Source of the DNA: Coralloluteibacterium stylophorae | GTDB taxonomy: Bacteria > Pseudomonadota > Gammaproteobacteria > Xanthomonadales > Xanthomonadaceae | Direction of reading: 5' to 3' | NCBI RefSeq assembly: GCF_018122625.2 | Contig: NZ_JAGQFT020000007.1 | Location: forward strand, 141,836 to 205,835 | DNA: 64,000 nucleotides | Shown here: piece after piece, positions 56,730 through 64,000 of the stretch | Layout of the letters: each line of letters opens with the position of its first letter | Position numbering within the stretch: position 1 is the first letter of the stretch | The notes under the pieces: model-generated | What the model was told of the DNA's origin: nothing | What the model saw: only the letters and a program-made list of their open reading frames with translations | The model's database searches: none | Made by a program: the position numbers and the translations under genes

Positions 56730-56758
56730 GTTATAGTTTCATCTGAAACCAGTTGCAA
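56730..56758 (-). promoter_or_regulatory. Sigma-70 promoter of hppD
   Basis: Minus strand: TTGCAA (56758-56753), 17 nt, TATAAC (56735-56730). The predicted start lies near 56722, about 46 nt before the hppD ATG. The spacer holds the inverted repeat GTTTCATCTGAAAC. A weaker plus-strand pair (TTGCGC at 56711, TATAGT at 56732, 15-nt spacer) could serve the MarR gene and overlaps the same site. Confidence 0.7.
56736..56749. promoter_or_regulatory. Probable MarR operator in the hppD/marR divergent region
   Basis: GTTTCA-TC-TGAAAC is a perfect 6-bp inverted repeat with a 2-bp centre. It lies entirely within the spacer of the hppD promoter, where a bound repressor would block RNA polymerase. The divergent MarR gene begins 22 nt on. 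That this MarR protein binds here is inference from position. Confidence 0.6.
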
Positions 56759-56771
56759 GGCGCAGCGCAAC

Positions 56772-57272
56772 GTGTCCAGACCCCAGCCCGCCCCGCTCCT
56801 CGATCTCGACCGCTTCCTGCCCTACCGCCTGAGCGTGCTGTCCAACCGCATCAGCAGCACCATCGCGCGCCTGTACCAGCGCCGCTTCGGCCTGGCGATC
56901 ACCGAATGGCGGGTGATCGCGGTGCTCGGCGTGGCGCCGGGGCTGTCCGGTGGCGAGGTGGCCGAGCGCACGGCGATGGACAAGGTCGCGGTGAGCCGTG
57001 CCATCGCCGCCCTGCTGGGGCGAGGACTGATCACCCGCGAGCTCGACGCCGGCGACCGCCGGCGTTCGGTGCTGGCGCTGAGCGCCGACGGGCGCGCGGT
57101 GTACGCCGAGATCGCACCGCTGGCGCTGGCCTTCGAGGCGCGCCTGCTGGCCGAGTTCGACGCCGGCGAGCGCACGCGGCTCGACGCCCTGCTCGGGCGC
57201 CTGGAGAAGGTGGAACTCGAACTCGAGGCCGTGGCCGCGGAAGAGGACCTGGAGGCCGCCGGCGCCGGCTGA
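56772..57272 (+). CDS. MarR family regulator, probable repressor of hppD
   Basis: 166-aa winged-helix dimeric regulator. LSVLSNRISSTIARLYQRRFGLAITEWRVIAVLG, LSGGEVAERTAMDKVAVSRAIAALL (recognition helix) and the wing ITRELDAGDRRRSVLALS are clear. The start is GTG 56772 with AAGG about 11 nt upstream. Divergence from hppD with a shared palindrome suggests it senses a tyrosine-pathway intermediate such as homogentisate or 4-hydroxyphenylpyruvate (inference). Confidence 0.9.
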   Translation: MSRPQPAPLLDLDRFLPYRLSVLSNRISSTIARLYQRRFGLAITEWRVIAVLGVAPGLSGGEVAERTAMDKVAVSRAIAALLGRGLITRELDAGDRRRSVLALSADGRAVYAEIAPLALAFEARLLAEFDAGERTRLDALLGRLEKVELELEAVAAEEDLEAAGAG

Positions 57273-57284
57273 TGCCGGAACGGA

Positions 57285-57319
57285 AAACGGCCCGGGGACG
57301 CGCGGCGTCCCCGGGCCGT
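57285..57319 (-). terminator. Terminator of the POT transporter gene
   Basis: Stem ACGGCCCGGGGACGC / GCGTCCCCGGGCCGT with a GCG-type short loop. On the minus strand TTTTCC follows. It also separates the convergent marR gene. Confidence 0.72.
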
Positions 57320-57340
57320 CGTCTCCGTGCGCGACGACGG

Positions 57341-58909
57341 CTACTTGACGCCGTGCATCAGGCGGTTGACCAGCGGCGCGATCAGCAGCAGCACCACGCC
57401 GGCACCGACCAGCAGCCAGAAGCTGAAGGTGAAGCCCGCCAGCGCCGACTCGACGGTCATGCCGGTCTCGCCGGAGATGCTGCCGGCGAGGATGCCCGAC
57501 AGGTTGTTGCCGATGGCGATGCTGAGGAACCAGCCGCCCATCGCCATGCCGACCATGCGCAGCGGCGCCAGCTTGGTCACCATCGACAGACCGATCGGCG
57601 ACAGGCACAGCTCGCCGGCGGTCTGCAGCACGTAGCACAGCACCAGCGGCCAGAACGGGATCGTGCCGGCCTGCGGATCGACCAGGGAAGACAGCGCGTA
57701 CATCAGCACCGAGAAGCCCAGCGCGTTGCCGAGCAGGCCGATGCCGAACTTGCGCGGGATCGACGGCTCGATGCCGCGCTTGGAGGTGAAGGCCCAGACC
57801 AGGGTCACGATCGGCGCGAGCACCACGATCGCCACCGGGTTCACCGACTGGAACCAGCCGGTCGGGAACACGAAGCCGCCGGGACCGAACAGGTCGCGGT
57901 CGACGATGTTCTGCGCAAGGAAGTTGAACGAGCTGCCGGCCTGCTCGAAGAACATCCAGAACAGCACGTTGAACAGGAACAGGATCAGCATCGCCAGCAC
58001 GCGGTGCAGGCCGACCCGGTCAGTCTTCATGCCGCCGCCGACCAGCACCACCACCACGCCGACGAACAGCACGCCGAGCAGCCACGCCAGGCCGATCGCA
58101 CCGACCTGCGCCATCAGCACGTAGACGATCGGGATCGCCACCACCGTGCCGACGATCACCGCCAGCAGGCTCTTGCCCGGCGCGCGGTCCGGCGGCGGCT
58201 CGCCGATGCCCTTGAGCTGGCGGCGGCCGAACCAGAACCACACCAGGCTGATCAGCATGCCCACGCCGGCGGCGACGAACACCGAGCGGAAGTTCTGCTC
58301 CATCGGCGTGCCGAACACCTGCGAGGCCAGCCAGCCGGTCAGGATCGGCGCGATCAGCGCACCGCCGTTGATGCCCATGTAGAACAGGGTGAAGCCGCGG
58401 TCGCGGCGGTCGTCACCCTCGGCGTAGAGCTGGCCGACCATCGAGGAGATGTTCGGCTTGAACAGGCCGTTGCCGACGATGACCACGGCCAGGCCGAGCA
58501 GGAACAGCGGCTGGCTCGGCAGGGTGATCATGAACAGGCCGGCGGCCATCACCACCGCGCCGACCAGGATCGAGCGCTGGTAGCCGATCACGCGGTCGGC
58601 GACGTAGCCGCCGAAGATCGCGGTCGCGTAGACCAGGGCCAGGAAGGCGCCGTAGGTACGGCCGGCATAGCCCTCGCCCGAGGCGTCGCCAGCGAAGAAC
58701 TGCGCGACGATGTACAGCGTCAGCGCCCAGCGCATGCCGTAGAAGGCGAAGCGCTCCCAGAATTCCGACATGAACAGCATCCACAGCGGCTTGGGATGCC
58801 CGAGCACGGTGTCGAAACTCGGAGGCTGGCGCGCGTCCTGCGCGGCGCCGGGAATGGAGACTTCCGCCGCTTCCGGCGCGGGCGAATTGCTTGGGACCTG
58901 GGGACTCAT
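57341..58909 (-). CDS. POT/PTR family proton-dependent peptide transporter
   Basis: 522-aa major facilitator of the POT family with about 14 helices. MSEFWERFAFYGMRWALTLYI holds the ExxER-type motif (here EFWERF, as in POT proteins), FTLFYMGINGGALIAPILTGW is PTR2 signature 2, and GNGLFKPNISSMVGQLY is signature 1. It imports di- and tripeptides with protons. Start 58909 follows GAGGTACGC; an ATG nine codons upstream is less likely. Confidence 0.93.
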   Translation of the reverse strand: MSPQVPSNSPAPEAAEVSIPGAAQDARQPPSFDTVLGHPKPLWMLFMSEFWERFAFYGMRWALTLYIVAQFFAGDASGEGYAGRTYGAFLALVYATAIFGGYVADRVIGYQRSILVGAVVMAAGLFMITLPSQPLFLLGLAVVIVGNGLFKPNISSMVGQLYAEGDDRRDRGFTLFYMGINGGALIAPILTGWLASQVFGTPMEQNFRSVFVAAGVGMLISLVWFWFGRRQLKGIGEPPPDRAPGKSLLAVIVGTVVAIPIVYVLMAQVGAIGLAWLLGVLFVGVVVVLVGGGMKTDRVGLHRVLAMLILFLFNVLFWMFFEQAGSSFNFLAQNIVDRDLFGPGGFVFPTGWFQSVNPVAIVVLAPIVTLVWAFTSKRGIEPSIPRKFGIGLLGNALGFSVLMYALSSLVDPQAGTIPFWPLVLCYVLQTAGELCLSPIGLSMVTKLAPLRMVGMAMGGWFLSIAIGNNLSGILAGSISGETGMTVESALAGFTFSFWLLVGAGVVLLLIAPLVNRLMHGVK

Positions 58910-59056
58910 GCGTACCTCGGGTTGCGCAGACGGCACGCCCGCCGCGGTGCGGCGGGGCGTGGGTGAACCGTGAACATGTACCCCGGCTGACGCGCCGGAG
59001 TCAAAGCGGTGAAGTGAAGACCGCCGGCGCCGCCGGACGTTCCCGCAGCCGCGGCA

Positions 59057-59911
59057 TCAGCGCCCGAGGACGGTGCGGACCTCGAACAGCTCGGGAAAGA
59101 AGCTCAGGTCGAGCGCCCGGCGCAGGAAGTCGACGCCCGAGGAGCCGCCGGTTCCGCGCTTGAAGCCGATGATCCGCTCCACCGTCTTCAGATGACGGAA
59201 GCGCCAGTGCTGGAAATGGCCCTCGACGTCGACCAGCTGCTCGCACAGGTGGTAGGCCTCCCAGTGCTCGGCCGTGTGCTCGTAGACCGCCTTGAAGATC
59301 GGCAGCAGCTCGGGCGTGTGCGGATGCGGCTGGGCGAGGTCGCGCCGGAGCAGGCGCTCGGGAACCGGATAGCCGCGCCGGGCCAGGTGCGCCAGCACCG
59401 CGTCGTACAGGCTCGGCGCCTCCAGCACCCCGCGCAGCGCGGCGTGCGCCGCCGCGTCGTGCTCGAACACCGCCAGCATCTGCGGGTTCCTGTTGCCCAG
59501 CAGGAACTCGACCATCCGGTACTGCAGCGACTGGAAGCCGGACGCCGGGCCCAGCACCTCGCGGAACAGCAGATAGTCGGCGGGGGTGAGGGTCTCCAGC
59601 ACGGCCCACTGCTCGGTGAGCTGGCGCTGCACCTGCTTGATGCGGGCGAAGATCTTCTGGCACGGCCCCGTCTCGTCGCGCTGGAGATGGGCGATGGCCG
59701 CGCGCAGCTCGTGGATCAGGAGTTTCAGCCACAGCTCCGCGACCTGGTGCTGGACGATGAACAGCATCTCGTCGTGGTGCGGCGGATCCGACAGCGGACG
59801 CTGCGCGGACAGCAGGGCGTCGAGCTGCAGGTAGCCGCCGTAGGTCAGGCGCTCGGCGAGGTCGGTGGTGATGCCGCCCTCGAGCGGGCGCTGGTTCTGG
59901 TCGTGATTCAT
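59057..59911 (-). CDS. kynA: Tryptophan 2,3-dioxygenase
   Basis: Haem enzyme of 284 aa opening the indole ring to N-formylkynurenine. [20 protein letters not shown], the distal-site [37 protein letters not shown], the proximal His in [25 protein letters not shown] and the [10 protein letters not shown] end are all there. kynB and kynU are not nearby. It lies next to the peptide transporter and the tyrosine genes, so this region gathers aromatic amino acid use. Confidence 0.96.
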   Translation of the reverse strand: MNHDQNQRPLEGGITTDLAERLTYGGYLQLDALLSAQRPLSDPPHHDEMLFIVQHQVAELWLKLLIHELRAAIAHLQRDETGPCQKIFARIKQVQRQLTEQWAVLETLTPADYLLFREVLGPASGFQSLQYRMVEFLLGNRNPQMLAVFEHDAAAHAALRGVLEAPSLYDAVLAHLARRGYPVPERLLRRDLAQPHPHTPELLPIFKAVYEHTAEHWEAYHLCEQLVDVEGHFQHWRFRHLKTVERIIGFKRGTGGSSGVDFLRRALDLSFFPELFEVRTVLGR

Positions 59912-60246
59912 GCGCGCCAGTATGCGGGCGCGGCGCGCGCGACACCGGGTTCCGCGCGGTCGCCGCCTCCGACGGCCGGCCGCCGCGGCCGCCTTGTCAG
60001 CGCGTGCCAGGCGTCGCCGCCGCCGCGGGCCGGAGCCCGGCGCCGCGGCGGAAGGGTGGCACGGATTGACAACAACGGCAGCGAACATCACGCGAATGCC
60101 GTCCAACGCGCTGTCATCGGAAGGAAACCCAGCGCTGCGCGACGGCGTCTAGACTCGCCGTCCCGGCATGCAGGACGCCATGCCCGGCAGGACGCGCCAG
60201 CCCACGGACGGGCCGCGGCGGGTCCGCTTTCGATCGGGAACCCATC
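59912..60246. other. Divergent intergenic region of 335 nt, nothing clear
   Basis: Between kynA and the secreted nuclease gene. A TTGACA stands at 60065-60070 on the plus strand, but no good -10 follows at 16-18 nt. The rest is very GC-rich with short unrelated inverted repeats. No RNA gene or small protein is supported. Confidence 0.4.
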
Positions 60247-63200
60247 ATGCGGACTCTCACCCGGCTGTCGGCGCTCGCCCTCGGCCTCGCGGCGGTCGCC
60301 GCGCCCACCCGGGCGCAGGTGGTGATCAGCCAGGTCTACGGCGGCGGCGGCAACAGCGGCGCGCCGCTCGACCGCGACTACGTCGAACTGTTCAACCGCG
60401 GCGAGGCGCCGGCGTCGCTCGGCGGCATGTCGCTGCAGTACGCCAGCGCGACCGGCAGCGGCGCCTTTGGCAGCAACCTGGCGACGCTGCCCGCGGCGAC
60501 GCTGCAGCCCGGCCAGTCCTTCCTGGTGCAGTTCAACGGCGGCAGCAACGGCGCGCCGCTGCCGACTCCTGATGCCACCGGCAACATCAACATGAGCGCG
60601 AGCTCGGGCAAGGTCGCCCTGGTCGATTCGACCGACGGCCTGGACTGCAACGGCGGCAGCACGCCCTGCTCCGACGCGCAACTCGCCCTGATCGCCGACC
60701 TGGTCGGCTTCGGCAGCGCCAACTTCTTCGAAGGCTCCGCCGCGGCGCCCGGCGCCAGCAACACCACCGCGCTGCTGCGCGCCGGCGACGGCTGCAGCGA
60801 CAGCGACGACAATGCCGCCGATTTCGCGAGCGCCGCACCGGCCCCGCGCAACAGCGCCAGCCCCGCGCGCCCCTGCGCGGGCGGCGGCACGCCGGCGCTC
60901 TCGGTCGCCGACGCCGAGGTGCTGGCCGACGCCGGTCAGCCGCTGCGCTTCGAGGTGAGCCTGTCGCAGCCGGCCGATGCGCCGGTGACCTTCGACATCG
61001 CCACCCACGACGGCAGCGCCATCGCCGGCACCCACTACGTCTCGGTGAATCTCGACGACGTGGCCATTCCGGTCGGCCAGACCACCTGGACCTTCGAGGT
61101 GCCGGTGCTGGGCAACGACGACGCCGGCACCACCAGGACCCTGACCGTCGACATCGACGACCTGCAGGGCGCGACCGGCGCCCGGCTCAGCGCCACCGGC
61201 CGCATCGTCAACGCGAACGTCGAGCTGACCCCGATCGGTGCGATCGCGCCGCCGCCCGGCACCCGCCATTCGCCGCGGCTCGGCGCGACCGTCGCCATCG
61301 AGGGCATCGTCACCGCGCGCCGCTACAACAACGGCGTGTTCGTGCAGACCGCGCCGGGCGAGGAGGACGCGAACCCGCAGACCTCCGAGGGCCTGTTCGT
61401 CTACACCGGCAGCGCGCCGCCGGCCGAGGCCGCGGTCGGCACCCGCGTGCAGGTGACCGGTGTCGTCTCGGAGTACGTGCCGAACGCCGCGCCCTGGCAG
61501 CTGCCGCTGACCCAGCTCACCGAGCCTGCGTTCACCGTGCTGGAAACCGGGTTGCCGCTGCCGGCGCCGGTCGAACTCACCGCGGCCGAGTTCTCCGCCT
61601 CCGCGGCGATCGACGCGGCCGGCCGCTACCTCGGCATGCGCGTCACCGCCCCTGAGCTCGAGGTGGTATCGCCGTCCAACGGCTCGGGCGTGTTCTACGC
61701 CGTGCTCGCCGGCCAGCCGCGGCCGTTCCGCGAGCCGGGCGTGAACCAGCTCGTGCTCGAACTCGGCGGGATCTATCCGGACGACCTCGATCCGCCGGTG
61801 TTCGACGCCAACCCCGAGCGCATCCGCGTGCAGAGCCGCGGCCAGGTCGACGCCGGCCTGATGGTGGTCGACGTCGGCACCGGGATCGACGGCATGACCG
61901 GCGTGCTCGACTACGGCTTCGAGACCTACAGCCTGCTGCCCGACGCGGACGCGCAGGGCACGATCGACGCCAGCGCGGTGTCCGCCGAGGCGGCGCTGCT
62001 GCCGGAGGCGGACGAATTCACCGTGGCCAGCTACAACCTGCTCGGCCTGGCCGCCAACGACGCCCGCTACGACGCCTTCGCCACCCAGGTCTGCGACTAC
62101 CTGCACGCGCCCGACATCCTCGGCGTGTCCGAGGCGCAGAGCCTCGCCGCGCTGCAGGGCCTGGCCGAGCACATCAACGCCGTATCCGCCGACTGCCAGG
62201 ACGAGGCGCCGCAGTACGCCGCCCGCCTCGTCGAGGGCCCGAACGCGGCGATCCACGTCGGCTTCCTGGTCAACCAGAGGACGGTACCGGGCGACATGGC
62301 GCGGGTCGGGATCGTCTCGGTGACCCAGGTCGGCGCCGGCGAGACCCTGCCCGGCGGCGGCGTGCTCAACGACCGCCCGCCGCTGGTCCTCGAGGCGGTG
62401 GTGCACTTCGACGACGGCCGCAGCGAACCGGTGACGGTGATCGCCAACCACATGCGTTCGCTGATCGACCTGGAGGACCCGGGCGCCGAGGGCGACCGCG
62501 TGCGCATGAAGCGGGCGGCGCAGGCGGAGTACCTCGCGCAGCTGATCCACGAGCGCCAGCAGGCCGACCCCGACGAGCGCATCGTCGTGCTCGGCGATCT
62601 CAACGCCTACGAGTTCAACGACGGCTACGTCGACACCGTCGGCATCATCACCGGCCGCGAGGCGGCCAACGACGCGGTCTGGGAGTACGTCGACAGCCCG
62701 GTCGAGGTGCCGCTGACCGACCTGGTCGGCCTCGCCCCGCCGGCCGAGCGCTACAGCTACACCTACGACGGCAACGCGCAGAACCTCGACCACGTCATCG
62801 CCAACCAGGCGGCGCTGGACGCCTTCCCGGCGACCCGCCTCGGCCATGCCCGCCTCAACGCCGACTTCGCCGTGGCGCGCGCGGACGACGACGGCATCCT
62901 GCGCACCTCCGACCACGACCCGGTGATCGCCTACTTCGGCGGCGCCGACGTGCCGCCGCCGGCCGAGGCCGACCTGACCACGCGGGTGATCCCGCTGGCC
63001 GACCGGGTGGTCGCGGGCGAAGCGGCGGAATTCGCGGTCGACGTCGCCAACCTCGGCCCCGACACCGCCGACGCCGCGCTCGCGCTCGCGGTCGACGCCG
63101 CGCCCGCGCGGGTGACGGTGTCGGCGCCGCTGGGCTGGACCTGCGCCACCGGCGCCGAGGGCGACGGCAGCCGCGTGGACTGCGACAGCGACGAGGTCGC

Positions 63201-63681
63201 GGTCTCCGAGGAAGGCCAGGCCTTCGGCGTGGTCGTGGCGACCGGCACGGCCGACGCCGGCAGCACGATCAACCTGCAGGCGACAGTGACCACCTCCGCC
63301 ATCGACCCCGACAGCGGCAACGACAGCGCGAGCGGCGCGGTGGCCGTCGACGCCGCGCCGGCGCCGATCCCCGCACTCGGCAACGGCGTCCTGGTCAGCG
63401 GCCTGTCCGGCGCGCTGGGCGACGTCCGCGTGTGGCGTATCGAGCTGCCCGCCGGCGCCCGCAACCTGCGCGTGCTGACCCTCGGCGGGCGCGGCGACGT
63501 GTCGCTCTACGCCAGCGCCGGCGAGGTGCCGGGCCCGGAGACGCACGACCTCGCCTCGACCCGCCCCGGCAACAACGAGACGGTCACCGCCCGCGACCCG
63601 GCGCCGGGCACCTGGTACGTGACCGTGGTCGGCGAGACGAGCTACGACCGCCTCTCGATCCGCGCCAGCTGGAGCGAGTGA
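60247..63681 (+). CDS. Large secreted multidomain nuclease (ExeM/NucH type)
   Basis: 1144 aa. Signal peptide (cleavage near TRAQ, residue 23), lamin-tail domain (25-200: VVISQVYGGGGNSGAPLDRDYVELFN), Calx-beta domain (about 215-325), OB-fold segment (340-590) and an endonuclease/exonuclease/phosphatase domain (about 630-900). The last has SYNLLGL, VSEAQS, VLGDLNAYEFNDGY and SDHDPVIAYF, the catalytic Asn, Glu, Asp-Asn and Asp-His. A DUF11/CARDB-like beta domain (930-1040) and a C-terminal PPC-like domain (WYVTVVGETSYDRLSIRAS) follow. It resembles ExeM-type extracellular DNases of Shewanella and relatives. There is no C-terminal anchor, so it is probably released. Confidence 0.9.
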   Translation: MRTLTRLSALALGLAAVAAPTRAQVVISQVYGGGGNSGAPLDRDYVELFNRGEAPASLGGMSLQYASATGSGAFGSNLATLPAATLQPGQSFLVQFNGGSNGAPLPTPDATGNINMSASSGKVALVDSTDGLDCNGGSTPCSDAQLALIADLVGFGSANFFEGSAAAPGASNTTALLRAGDGCSDSDDNAADFASAAPAPRNSASPARPCAGGGTPALSVADAEVLADAGQPLRFEVSLSQPADAPVTFDIATHDGSAIAGTHYVSVNLDDVAIPVGQTTWTFEVPVLGNDDAGTTRTLTVDIDDLQGATGARLSATGRIVNANVELTPIGAIAPPPGTRHSPRLGATVAIEGIVTARRYNNGVFVQTAPGEEDANPQTSEGLFVYTGSAPPAEAAVGTRVQVTGVVSEYVPNAAPWQLPLTQLTEPAFTVLETGLPLPAPVELTAAEFSASAAIDAAGRYLGMRVTAPELEVVSPSNGSGVFYAVLAGQPRPFREPGVNQLVLELGGIYPDDLDPPVFDANPERIRVQSRGQVDAGLMVVDVGTGIDGMTGVLDYGFETYSLLPDADAQGTIDASAVSAEAALLPEADEFTVASYNLLGLAANDARYDAFATQVCDYLHAPDILGVSEAQSLAALQGLAEHINAVSADCQDEAPQYAARLVEGPNAAIHVGFLVNQRTVPGDMARVGIVSVTQVGAGETLPGGGVLNDRPPLVLEAVVHFDDGRSEPVTVIANHMRSLIDLEDPGAEGDRVRMKRAAQAEYLAQLIHERQQADPDERIVVLGDLNAYEFNDGYVDTVGIITGREAANDAVWEYVDSPVEVPLTDLVGLAPPAERYSYTYDGNAQNLDHVIANQAALDAFPATRLGHARLNADFAVARADDDGILRTSDHDPVIAYFGGADVPPPAEADLTTRVIPLADRVVAGEAAEFAVDVANLGPDTADAALALAVDAAPARVTVSAPLGWTCATGAEGDGSRVDCDSDEVAVSEEGQAFGVVVATGTADAGSTINLQATVTTSAIDPDSGNDSASGAVAVDAAPAPIPALGNGVLVSGLSGALGDVRVWRIELPAGARNLRVLTLGGRGDVSLYASAGEVPGPETHDLASTRPGNNETVTARDPAPGTWYVTVVGETSYDRLSIRASWSE

Positions 63682-63715
63682 GCGCGACGGCGGCGCCTGC
63701 GGGCGCCGCCACCTC

Positions 63716-63744
63716 GAGGCCGCCCGGCGGGCGGCCTCTTTTTT
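63716..63744 (+). terminator. Terminator of the nuclease gene
   Basis: GAGGCCGCC / GGCGGCCTC stem with a short CGG(C)GG loop, followed by TTTTTT. A strong intrinsic terminator 34 nt past the stop. Confidence 0.9.
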
Positions 63745-64000
63745 CGTGCATCGTCCGCATTGCCGCAGGAGCGGCTTCGACCGCGAGCCGTCAGAATCCA
63801 GGGCGCCTGCCGGCCCTGTGGGAGGGGGTTCCGCCCCAACGCGGGCGCGTCGCCTTCCGCGCCCGTCGCGGCCGAAGCCGCTCCTTGTATCTCGACAGCG
63901 CCCCGATGAAGGGGCACTGTCCCCGACCGATCATCGGGGGAGGGTGGGACGCCCGAGCCGCTCCTGAAGCCATCGAGCTTGCATCGTAGATCGTGCTCCC
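63745..64000. repeat. Second REP/SMAG-like cluster at the right end
   Basis: Diverged copies of the elements seen at 30362: GCAGGAGCGGCTTCGACCGC at 63765, GTGGGAGGGGGTTCCGCCCC at 63819, an inverted GCGGCCGAAGCCGCTCCT at 63868-63885, and a partial GAGCCGCTCCTGAAGCC at 63955. Both clusters share the lead-in CGGCCCTGTGGGAGGGG. Besides these, CCCCGATGA...TCATCGGGG at about 63901-63938 is another inverted repeat. No gene is supported here. Confidence 0.7.

Noticed and set aside
60088..63546. Antisense open frame of over 1100 codons opposite the nuclease
   Set aside because: A by-product of high GC codon bias. The protein is Arg/Gly/Val/Ala/His-rich with no family feature, and the plus strand encodes a clear multidomain nuclease.

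Overview
The window is high-GC, densely packed DNA from a gammaproteobacterium, most likely of the Xanthomonadales/Lysobacterales. The evidence is a Clp-type CRP homologue with the c-di-GMP glutamate, a PilU of the xanthomonad type, a class-1 SpeD, a lipoprotein secretin like XpsD, and GTAG-ended REP palindromes of the SMAG kind. The genus cannot be fixed. No prophage, insertion sequence, CRISPR array or plasmid gene is visible, so this looks like ordinary chromosome.

Layout. 1-5.1 kb: a truncated secreted protein, an O-antigen-type ABC permease, then the damaged remains of a type II secretion operon (gspE 5' part, a 48-bp inverted gspE piece, gspM 3' part, a GspC/N-like gene, intact gspD). 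5.1-9.7 kb: reverse transsulfuration pair (CBS and cystathionine lyase), YdcH, two DUF4398 genes. 9.8-12.7 kb: pilU, then maiA-fahA. 12.8-16.8 kb: TPR serine/threonine kinase, tRNA-Gln(CTG), rpsI-rplM. 16.8-24.8 kb: Fe-S oxidoreductase, coq7, SMR exporter, speD, clp, TSUP permease, trpG-trpD-trpC with a HAD phosphatase. 24.9-30.3 kb: alpha/beta hydrolase, AcoR-type sigma-54 activator, PqqU-like TonB receptor. 30.3-37.1 kb: REP cluster and a complete proteobacterial dedicated sortase locus. 37.1-47 kb: lipid kinase, DUF2254, rpe, J-domain protein, cytochrome c, purC, small membrane proteins, DMT transporter, KtrB-KtrA potassium uptake, SDR protein. 47-53 kb: complete Mrp antiporter operon. 53-60 kb: lipoprotein, hmgA, hppD and a divergent MarR regulator, POT peptide transporter, kynA. 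60.2-63.7 kb: a large secreted nuclease, followed by a terminator and a second REP cluster.

How the genes fit. HppD, HmgA, MaiA and FahA make up tyrosine catabolism to fumarate and acetoacetate, split over two loci about 41 kb apart. The hppD promoter has a perfect inverted repeat in its spacer, probably the MarR operator. Ktr and Mrp together suggest a cell that controls K+ and Na+/H+ closely. The AcoR-type activator directly upstream of the PqqU-like receptor suggests PQQ-linked oxidation of alcohols or similar compounds.

The two places most worth attention are the sortase locus and the gsp junction. The sortase operon carries three extra small genes, two of which share an N-terminal motif and flank the sortase, and its substrate lacks a recognisable LPXTG signal. 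The gsp junction has the structure of a deletion with a short inverted templated insertion, unless it is an assembly chimera.
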